DNA from: Xanthobacteraceae bacterium
GTDB lineage: Bacteria; Pseudomonadota; Alphaproteobacteria; Rhizobiales; Xanthobacteraceae
DNA length: 64,000 bases
Reading direction: 5' to 3'
Assembly (NCBI GenBank): GCA_023954195.1
Contig: JAMLIK010000001.1
Span: 1,352,628 to 1,416,627, forward strand
This document shows, one piece after another, positions 57,996 through 64,000 of the stretch. Every line of letters begins with the position of its first letter. Within the stretch, counting starts at the first letter, position 1. The notes beneath the pieces are model-generated. The model worked only from the letters and a program-made list of their open reading frames with translations. It made no database searches and was not told the DNA's origin. The position numbers were made by a program, and so were the translations under genes.

Positions 57996-58031
57996 CCGCT
58001 CCCTCTCCCCGCACGCGGGGAGAGGGAGCGG
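57996..58031. repeat. 17-bp perfect inverted repeat (hairpin)
   Basis: CCGCTCCCTCTCCCCGC and its exact complement are separated by 2 bp, in the 97-bp gap between the binding-protein and LivF genes. There is no following T-run, so it is more likely an mRNA-stabilising or dispersed element than an intrinsic terminator. Confidence 0.7.
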
Positions 58032-58077
58032 CAACTGATGCGATACCAATTCTCGCGTCGTTCGGAGTTGAATTGAC

Positions 58078-58914
58078 ATGAGCGTTATCGAGGCAACGCA
58101 GCCTTCGCCGCACCCCGCCGCCACCGCGCCGCTGCTGTCGGTGCGCAATATCGAGGTGGTCTACGACAAGGTCATCCTGGTGTTGCGCGGGCTGTCGCTC
58201 GACGTGCCGAAGGGCGCGATCGTGGCGCTGCTGGGGGCCAACGGCGCCGGCAAATCGACCACGCTGAAGGCGATCTCCGGCCTGCTCAAGACCGAGGAAG
58301 GCGAGATCACCCGCGGCGACATCGTTTTCAACGGCGAGCGCATCAACGGCATCGACCCCGACAAGATCGTCCGCCGTGGCATCTTTCAGGTGATGGAGGG
58401 CCGCCGCATCATCGCCGACATGACCACGCGGGAGAACCTGCGGCTCGGCGCCTTCACCCGTAGCGACGGCGAGGTCAGCGCCGACATCGACATGGTGTTC
58501 AACTATTTTCCGCGGCTGAAGGAACGCACCGGCCTCGCCGGCTACCTCTCCGGCGGCGAGCAGCAGATGCTGGCGATCGGCCGTGCGCTGATGGCGCGCC
58601 CCAAGATGATCCTGATGGACGAGCCGTCGATGGGGCTGTCGCCGCTGCTGGTGAAGGAGGTGTTCGCCATCATCCGGCAGATCAACCGCGACCTCGGCGT
58701 CACCATCCTGCTGGTCGAGCAGAACGCGCGCGCCGCGCTGTCGGTGGCGAGCCACGGCTACATCATGGAGCAGGGCAAGGTTGTGCTCGACGGCACCGCC
58801 GACGAGTTGCGCGACAACGAGGACGTCAAGGAGTTTTACCTCGGCGGCGGCGACCATCAGCGCAAGAGCTTCAAGAACCTCAAGAGCTTCAAGCGGCGCA
58901 AGCGCTGGCTCTAG
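58078..58914 (+). CDS. livF: Branched-chain amino acid-type ABC transporter ATP-binding protein (LivF)
   Basis: The 278-residue ATPase shows Walker A GANGAGKST at 53-61, signature LSGGEQQMLAIGRAL and Walker B MILMDEPSMGLSP. It is longer than typical LivF (about 235) because of a ~20-residue N-terminal extension and a basic tail (SFKNLKSFKRRKRWL). Its function is to energise the LivHM channel with LivG. It is separated from the binding-protein gene by the hairpin at 57996-58031. Confidence 0.9.
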   Translation: MSVIEATQPSPHPAATAPLLSVRNIEVVYDKVILVLRGLSLDVPKGAIVALLGANGAGKSTTLKAISGLLKTEEGEITRGDIVFNGERINGIDPDKIVRRGIFQVMEGRRIIADMTTRENLRLGAFTRSDGEVSADIDMVFNYFPRLKERTGLAGYLSGGEQQMLAIGRALMARPKMILMDEPSMGLSPLLVKEVFAIIRQINRDLGVTILLVEQNARAALSVASHGYIMEQGKVVLDGTADELRDNEDVKEFYLGGGDHQRKSFKNLKSFKRRKRWL

Positions 58915-58964
58915 AATACGATGCGCTCCGCCACCCGCGCCACCGGCAAGGAATTCAACCCGCC

Positions 58965-60188
58965 ATGACCGACCATTACGATACTCTCGAAACCCGCAAG
59001 CCCGCCGAGCGCGAGGCCGACCTGTTCGCACGGCTGCCCGACGTGCTGCGCGCGGCGATGAAGGCGCCGGCCTATGCCGAACACCTCGAGGGCGTCGATC
59101 CGGCGCGCATCACCGATCGCACGGCGCTGGCGAGCCTGCCGGTGCTGCGGAAATCCGAACTGCCGGCGCGGCACAAGGCGGCTCCGCCGTTCGGCGGCTT
59201 CGTCACCACTCCGCTCGGCGCGTTCGGGCGGCTGTTCACCTCGCCCGGACCGATCTTCGAGCCGCAGTCGGCCGAGGTCGATTCCTGGGGCAGCGCGCGC
59301 GGCCTGTTCGCCGCCGGACTGCGGCCCGGCGACGTGGTGCTCAACACCTTCAGCTATCACCTGACGCCGGGCGGCTTCATCTTCGACTCGGCGGCGCGGG
59401 CGCTCGGCTGCGCCGTGATCCCCGCCGGCCCCGGCAACACCGAACAGCAGTTCGAGCTGATCGAAGCCTACCGGCCGGCGGCCTATGCCGGGACGCCGGA
59501 TTTTCTGAAAATCCTGCTCGACAACGCCGAAAAATCCGGCCGCGACGTCTCCTCGATCAAGCGCGCGCTAGTGTCGGCCGCCGCCTTCCCGCCGTCGCTG
59601 CGGGCCGAGATCAAGTCGCGCGGCATCGATGCCTATGAATCGTTCGGCACCGCCGACCTCGGCATGGTCGCCTTCGAGACGCCGGCGCGGCAGGGCATGG
59701 TGGTGAACGAGAACCTGATCCTCGAAATCGTACGCCCCGGCACCGGCGAGCCGGTCGCGGACGGCGACGTCGGCGAGATCGTGGTAACCTCGCTCAACGC
59801 GCATCATCCATGGATCCGCCTTGCCATCGGCGACCTCACCGCCACCCTGCCCGGCGTCAGTTCGTGCGGCCGCACCAACACCCGCATCAAGGGCTGGATG
59901 GGCCGCGCCGACCAGACCACCAAGGTCAAGGGCATGTTCGTCCGCCCGGAACAGGTCGCCGACATCGGCAAGCGCCACCCGGAACTCGGGCGGTTGCGGC
60001 TGGTGGTGACGCGCGCCGGCGAAACCGACGCCATGACCCTGAAAGTCGAGACGGCGGCGGCCTCGGCGGCGCTGGCGGAGGCGGTCGGCGCGACGTTGCG
60101 CGCGATCACCAAACTCGGCGGCAAGGTCGAACTGGTGGCGGCGGGATCGCTGCCCAACGACGGCAAGGTGATCGCCGACGAGCGCTGA
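58965..60188 (+). CDS. Phenylacetate-CoA ligase-like adenylate-forming enzyme (PaaK type)
   Basis: This 407-residue ligase has the PaaK family plan. Residues near the middle read ESFGTADLGMVAFET, the E-x-Y/F-G motif. RTNTRIKGWMGRADQTTKVKGMFV (in part about 304-326) carries the GRADQTTKVKG segment that is nearly diagnostic. A classical phosphate loop is weaker than usual (FGGFVTTPLGAF). It may activate the acid delivered by the Liv-type transporter, possibly an aryl acid. It is last in the operon, 50 bp after livF. Confidence 0.84.
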   Translation: MTDHYDTLETRKPAEREADLFARLPDVLRAAMKAPAYAEHLEGVDPARITDRTALASLPVLRKSELPARHKAAPPFGGFVTTPLGAFGRLFTSPGPIFEPQSAEVDSWGSARGLFAAGLRPGDVVLNTFSYHLTPGGFIFDSAARALGCAVIPAGPGNTEQQFELIEAYRPAAYAGTPDFLKILLDNAEKSGRDVSSIKRALVSAAAFPPSLRAEIKSRGIDAYESFGTADLGMVAFETPARQGMVVNENLILEIVRPGTGEPVADGDVGEIVVTSLNAHHPWIRLAIGDLTATLPGVSSCGRTNTRIKGWMGRADQTTKVKGMFVRPEQVADIGKRHPELGRLRLVVTRAGETDAMTLKVETAAASAALAEAVGATLRAITKLGGKVELVAAGSLPNDGKVIADER

Positions 60189-60248
60189 GGCGCTGGGCCC
60201 TCGTCAGGCGTGGCGCGCCGAACGCGCCGCGCAGATTGTCAAATCTTA

Positions 60249-61565
60249 TCATCCCTTCCGGGGCAGCGGCGGATGGTCGCTGTGCGAATGCCTGATCCGC
60301 CGAACGGTCCACCAGATCGCGAGCAGGACGAAGGGAACCAGACCGGAAATCACCAGTTCAGGCGCCACGACGTCGTGGAGCTTCGGAATACCTTTGATTA
60401 GATACGATAGAAGGCCGATCACGTAATAAGAGATCGCGGCGACGGACAGACCTTCCACGGTCTGTTGAAGCTGCAATTGCAGCTTCGCCCGATTGTTCAT
60501 CGAGGCCAGCAAGTCGCTGTTCTGGCGTTCGAGTTGCACATCGATCCAGGACCGCAGCAGCGTGGTGGCGCGCGCCAGCTTGTCGGACAAGCTGGCTTGC
60601 CGCGCCTCGATGGCCCGGCAGGTCCGCATCGCCGGCGCGATCCTGCGGTGCAGGAAGCTGCGCCACCGATAGCAGCCGGGAACGAAGGTTTCGCCGAGCG
60701 CGGCAAGCCGCTCCTCGACGATTTCATAATAAGCGCGGCTCGCGCCGAAGCGATAGAGGCTCGACGCCGTGTCCGCCTCAAGCTCGGCCGACAGGTCCGT
60801 CAATCTGGAAAGCAACTCCTCACTGTCGCGGCGCGCGGACTTGCGCATTTCGTCGGTGATGGCGGCAAGACGCTTCTCGATGTCGCGCAGATGCGGCCCG
60901 AGCGAGCGGGTCAAGGGAATGCCGAGAAGCGCAAGCGTCCGATAGGTTTCGATTTCGAGGAGCCGCTGGGCCAGCGCGCCGAGCCGTATCGGCGTCAGTC
61001 CGCGATCGAGAATGAGAATGCGCGTCAGCCCATCGGCATCCTGACGAAAGTCAGTGACGATATCGGCCATGCCGTCCTCGACAAGCGAGTGACACCGGCT
61101 GATCGGATCGAAGCGATCGATGTACTTCGCGGCCTCCTCCGTCCACGTCACCACGTCCAGCCGGATGCCGCAAACGACCGGCCCTGGCGGTGTGAATCCT
61201 TGCCGGAACGGATCCTTGCCGGCGAGTCTGCCCGTGTCGGCATCAAGAGGCGCGCTCCACAAGTAGGTCGAAAACTCCGTATGCCTTTCACAGTGCAGGT
61301 CGCCCTGGTCCCACGTCAGACCGTGGAGGGGCGTGTTATCATCGGGCAACGGCGCGCCCATTCGGTTTGAGATTTCCGCCAGCGTCGCGCGATCCCTCGT
61401 CTGATTGCCGTCGTTCATGAAGGCGAGTTGCACCAGGGCGCGGGGAGATTCGATCAGGAGATATGGCCGGGCGTGAACCTCTTTGATGGCGACCTGCCGA
61501 TTTTCATAGACCGGCATGCCATAGACGGTGGAATCGCCATGTCGAGCGTCGTCGCCTTCACTCAA
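60249..61565 (-). CDS. DUF3422 family membrane-anchored protein
   Basis: This 438-residue protein is of unknown function. I set the start at TTG 61565 because AGGGAGGAGG lies 5 bp before it; in-frame ATGs either lack a site or come after the conserved EVHARP motif at 29-34. The long soluble region is rich in helices (EKRLAAITDEMRKSARRDSEELLSR), consistent with coiled coils. Two transmembrane helices near the C-terminus (about 378-401 and 407-428) anchor it. Homologues are widespread in proteobacteria, but no activity is known to me. It stands alone, convergent with the CoA ligase gene. Confidence 0.82.
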   Translation of the reverse strand: MSEGDDARHGDSTVYGMPVYENRQVAIKEVHARPYLLIESPRALVQLAFMNDGNQTRDRATLAEISNRMGAPLPDDNTPLHGLTWDQGDLHCERHTEFSTYLWSAPLDADTGRLAGKDPFRQGFTPPGPVVCGIRLDVVTWTEEAAKYIDRFDPISRCHSLVEDGMADIVTDFRQDADGLTRILILDRGLTPIRLGALAQRLLEIETYRTLALLGIPLTRSLGPHLRDIEKRLAAITDEMRKSARRDSEELLSRLTDLSAELEADTASSLYRFGASRAYYEIVEERLAALGETFVPGCYRWRSFLHRRIAPAMRTCRAIEARQASLSDKLARATTLLRSWIDVQLERQNSDLLASMNNRAKLQLQLQQTVEGLSVAAISYYVIGLLSYLIKGIPKLHDVVAPELVISGLVPFVLLAIWWTVRRIRHSHSDHPPLPRKG

Positions 61566-61961
61566 GCGCCCCTCCTCCCTTGCCAAACGTGCCGGCCGCG
61601 CCGTGCCGATCGATATTGCCGTAAGTAATCGGACCAGTGCAACGATATCCGACGCCATGCGTCCGCATCCATCGCCGGGAATTTCTCGGTCAGCCGATGG
61701 GCGATCCGTTTGAGCCGCAACCGGATCGGCGGCTTGTGCGATGGATGTCGGAGCGCGACACCGCGAGGCAAGGCATGGCCGAACGCCACGGAAGCCTTCA
61801 GATAGCGGAAATATTGTTGTCTTGACGGCGCAATTGATTCCCGCCTAGTCTTTTTGCCAATAGCAAGAACGAAAGTGGTTCGGGATGAGGGATTGGCTGC
61901 CAAACGCGGGCATTGCGGGTCGTCCCGGACCTACGCGGTCCGTTGGAAGGCGCGCTCCTGC
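61566..61961. other. Spacer upstream of the ribose-type ABC operon
   Basis: These 396 bp hold the divergent upstream regions. The best promoter candidate is at 61822-61851. A 113-codon minus-strand frame (61562-61903) is arginine-rich and lacks a ribosome site, so I do not call it. A plus-strand frame is open from 61854 but enters the operon gene without a ribosome site. Confidence 0.4.
61822..61851 (+). promoter_or_regulatory. Possible promoter for the ribose-type ABC operon
   Basis: TTGACG (61822-61827), an 18-bp spacer and TAGTCT (61846-61851) make a modest sigma-70-type promoter 111 bp before the permease start. The -10 matches only half of the consensus. Confidence 0.3.
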
Positions 61962-62978
61962 ATGACGATAGATGCGGCACGAGGCGGCGCCAGCGGTGCG
62001 CTCAGGCGGCGCGGTCGCGCGCTGCTTGCGAGCCAGGAGCAGATCGTCCTCGCCATCACGCTGTCGCTGATCGTCATTTTCAGTTTTGCACTGAGCGGCT
62101 TCGCGACCATCGATAACTTTCTCAATCTTTTGCGCAGTATTTCCATTCTCGGCATTCTTGGCCTCGGGCTCGGAATGATCGTCATCAGCCGCGGCATCGA
62201 TCTGTCGGAAGTCGCGATCATGGCGGGCTCCTGGTCGATCGCGCTGATCGAGATGCAGAATGGGATGTCCGTTCCGCTGGCGATCGGCGTCGCGCTTCTG
62301 GTCGCGCTGTTGATCGGCTGCTTCAACGGATTCATGGTGGCCTTTGTCGAAGCGCCGCCGCTCTTTGTCACGCTGGCCTCGGCTTTCGTCATTTACGGCG
62401 CGGCGTTCTGGTTCGCGCCCGCCTGGGTCGTCTACGCGCCGAAGGATTCGAGCGTGTTGACCTTTCTCGGCGCCGGCCGGTTGTTCGGCGTGCCGATGCC
62501 GATCCTCGTTTTTCTGTTCTGCGCGCTGGCAATGCATTTGTTCATGTCGCAGACCTCGATCGGGCGCTTCATTTATGCCCAAGGCGACAATCCCGAAGCC
62601 GCGCGGCTGACCGGAGTTGCGCTGCGGCCGCTGATGGTTCTCGAATATTCAATCGTGGCCCTGCTTGCGTGGGTGGCCGGATGGGTCTGGGTCGGCACCA
62701 CCGGGTCGATGCAGATGGCGATTGCGCAAGGCACGATGATTTTCGACGTGATCCTTGTGGTGGTGCTCGGCGGCATCAGTCTGGTCGGCGGACGCGGCAG
62801 CGTGTTCAGCGTCGTCGTCGGCTGCATGCTGATCGGCATTCTGCTCAATGCCTTCACCATCATGGACGTCAACAGCGAAGTTCAGAACATTGTCAAGGGC
62901 GTGGTGCTGCTGGCGGCCATCGTTCTCGACAACTTCCTGCATCCGCGCGACGAGGAAACGGCGCGGCAAGGCGATTGA
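61962..62978 (+). CDS. Ribose-type sugar ABC transporter permease (RbsC family)
   Basis: This 338-residue permease is started at ATG 61962 (MTIDAARGG); GGAAGG lies about 12 bp upstream. About nine hydrophobic helices follow, with LGLGMIVISRGIDLSEVAIMAG (in part) and GRFIYAQGDNPEAARLTGV, the ATPase-contact segment of RbsC-type proteins. IVVVLGGISLVGGRGSVFSV-type helices close the protein. The binding-protein gene follows by 30 bp; the ATPase is not in the window. Confidence 0.87.
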   Translation: MTIDAARGGASGALRRRGRALLASQEQIVLAITLSLIVIFSFALSGFATIDNFLNLLRSISILGILGLGLGMIVISRGIDLSEVAIMAGSWSIALIEMQNGMSVPLAIGVALLVALLIGCFNGFMVAFVEAPPLFVTLASAFVIYGAAFWFAPAWVVYAPKDSSVLTFLGAGRLFGVPMPILVFLFCALAMHLFMSQTSIGRFIYAQGDNPEAARLTGVALRPLMVLEYSIVALLAWVAGWVWVGTTGSMQMAIAQGTMIFDVILVVVLGGISLVGGRGSVFSVVVGCMLIGILLNAFTIMDVNSEVQNIVKGVVLLAAIVLDNFLHPRDEETARQGD

Positions 62979-63008
62979 AACGCAACAAACATTTCGGAGG
63001 ACATCAAG

Positions 63009-64000
63009 ATGGCACGGCTCTGGCTCAAGATGATGGTCGGCGCGTCTGTGGCGGTGGCGGCGGCGCTGCCGGCAATCGCGCAGGAGAGCGGCACGAAAAC
63101 GGCGCGCGAATTGCGCGCGGCGACCGACGCGGCGCTCAAGGGCAAGACGCTTGCGTATGTGCCGATCGCGCTTGGCGTGCCGCTGGCGGACGAATGGGGC
63201 CGTGTCCTCAAGGAGGAGGCGGAGTGGCGCGGCATGAAATTCGTCGTGCGCGACCCCAACAACAATCCCTCCGCCATGCAGCAGGCCGTCAGCGCGCTGG
63301 TCGATGAGAAGCCGGCGGTGCTCGTCGTGCAAAACCCAAGCGTGACGCTGTTGATGAAGGACCTCAAACGCGCCGAATCCCAAGGCACGTATGTGCTTCA
63401 GATCAATATGTCATCGAACTACAAGTCGAGCGCCTTCGTCGGCGCGGACTGGGGTGAGATCGGCCGCATGCTGGCGACCGAGGTCGTCAAGCAATGCGGC
63501 ACCGGCACCGGCAAGTCCGGCAAGGTGCAGATCGTGCAGGGCGAACTGACGGCCGCGGCCAGCGTCGATCAGGTCGGCGGCATCATGGAGGTGCTGAACA
63601 AGGATCCCGCGATCAAGGTGGTGTCGAACCAGGCCGCCAACTGGGACGCCAACACCGCGCTCAATCTCACCGCGACGGTGATCCAGCAGCATCCGGACCT
63701 GTGCGCCAGCATCGGATTCTGGACCATCATGCAGTCGGGCGCCGCGCAGGCCATCCGCAACGCCGGCAAGATCGATCAGGTCAAGGTCTATGCCTCGGGC
63801 GAAGGATCGCAGCTCGATTGCGATCAGGTCAACCAGGGCAACTTCACCAAGGTTCTGAGCTACAAGGCGACCGAGCAAGGCCATACGCTGGCGATGACGG
63901 CGATCACCCTCCTGCAAACCGGCTTGAAGCCGGGCACGCATCCTGTCGCGCTGTTCACGCGTCCGATCTGGCTTGACAAAAGCAATGCCAGCGGCGGCAA
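63009..64000 (+). CDS. Periplasmic sugar-binding protein (RbsB-like), partial at right edge
   Basis: The ATG at 63009 follows GGAGGACATCAAG, a good ribosome site. A Sec signal MARLWLKMMVGASVAVAAAL ends near AIAQESG (about residue 25). The mature start KTLAYVPIALGVPLADEWGR, FVGADWGEIGRMLATEV and ASGEGSQLDCDQVNQG fit the type-1 periplasmic sugar-binding fold. About 330 residues are visible and no stop is reached before 64000. With the RbsC-like permease it belongs to a ribose- or related-sugar importer. Confidence 0.84.
   Translation, partial: MARLWLKMMVGASVAVAAALPAIAQESGTKTARELRAATDAALKGKTLAYVPIALGVPLADEWGRVLKEEAEWRGMKFVVRDPNNNPSAMQQAVSALVDEKPAVLVVQNPSVTLLMKDLKRAESQGTYVLQINMSSNYKSSAFVGADWGEIGRMLATEVVKQCGTGTGKSGKVQIVQGELTAAASVDQVGGIMEVLNKDPAIKVVSNQAANWDANTALNLTATVIQQHPDLCASIGFWTIMQSGAAQAIRNAGKIDQVKVYASGEGSQLDCDQVNQGNFTKVLSYKATEQGHTLAMTAITLLQTGLKPGTHPVALFTRPIWLDKSNASGG

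Noticed and set aside
57996-58031. Hairpin considered as an intrinsic terminator of the Liv operon
   Set aside because: No T-run follows and livF and the PaaK-like gene, which belong to the same system, lie just downstream.
61562-61903. 113-codon minus-strand frame upstream of the ribose-type operon
   Set aside because: No ribosome site, arginine-rich composition and overlap with the start of the DUF3422 gene make it unlikely to be real.

Overview
The window is high-GC DNA from an alphaproteobacterium, most likely a Hyphomicrobiales (Rhizobiales) member near the Bradyrhizobiaceae or Xanthobacteraceae. The reasons are base composition, two palindromic repeat types I recognise from those genomes (42545-42645 and 45774-45895), an NnrS gene, a DUF3422 gene, and many acyl-CoA and ABC-uptake genes. 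I saw no tRNA, rRNA, CRISPR array, transposase or phage gene.

Layout. (1) 1-3669, minus strand: a fatty-acid or CoA-thioester catabolic operon with two acyl-CoA dehydrogenases that look like a catalytic and non-catalytic pair, a nitronate-monooxygenase-type flavoprotein and a cut-off enoyl-CoA hydratase. (2) 3895-11766: a small membrane protein, then a sugar-modification cluster of three GT4 glycosyltransferases and three methyltransferase-like proteins. (3) 11891-14997: the inner-membrane ATPase and adaptor of a type I secretion system. (4) 15011-35461: six large secreted RTX-type proteins and one broken copy, all on the minus strand, interrupted by a PAS-LuxR regulator. All six intact proteins end in nearly the same ~209-residue cassette, but their N-termini differ completely (RTX beta-roll, passenger-like repeats, a duplicated unknown domain, beta-helix, beta-propeller plus Ig-like). 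Remnants of the luxR 3' end next to two of the genes show that the array grew by duplication. (5) 35931-41221: a second acyl-CoA operon (dehydrogenase, thiolase, CoA ligase, saccharopine-dehydrogenase-like), divergent from an AraC regulator. (6) 42645-47282: a carbohydrate ABC importer (UgpC/MalK, two permeases, Tat-exported binding protein). (7) 47630-51464: a flavin monooxygenase, NnrS, a one-haem secreted protein and a Crp/Fnr regulator; a TTGA-N6-TCAA site lies between nnrS and the haem gene. (8) 51874-60188: a Liv-type uptake operon with two CoA ligases. (9) 60249-64000: a DUF3422 membrane protein and the start of a ribose-type ABC operon.

Together the genes describe a metabolically versatile bacterium that imports organic acids and sugars and activates and beta-oxidises acids as CoA thioesters. 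It probably decorates its surface with glycan and a family of type I-secreted proteins. The most unusual part is the RTX array with its constant tail and variable heads. It looks like a domain-swapping set of secreted surface proteins served by one exporter. Its function is inferred; no outer-membrane TolC partner is present in the window.
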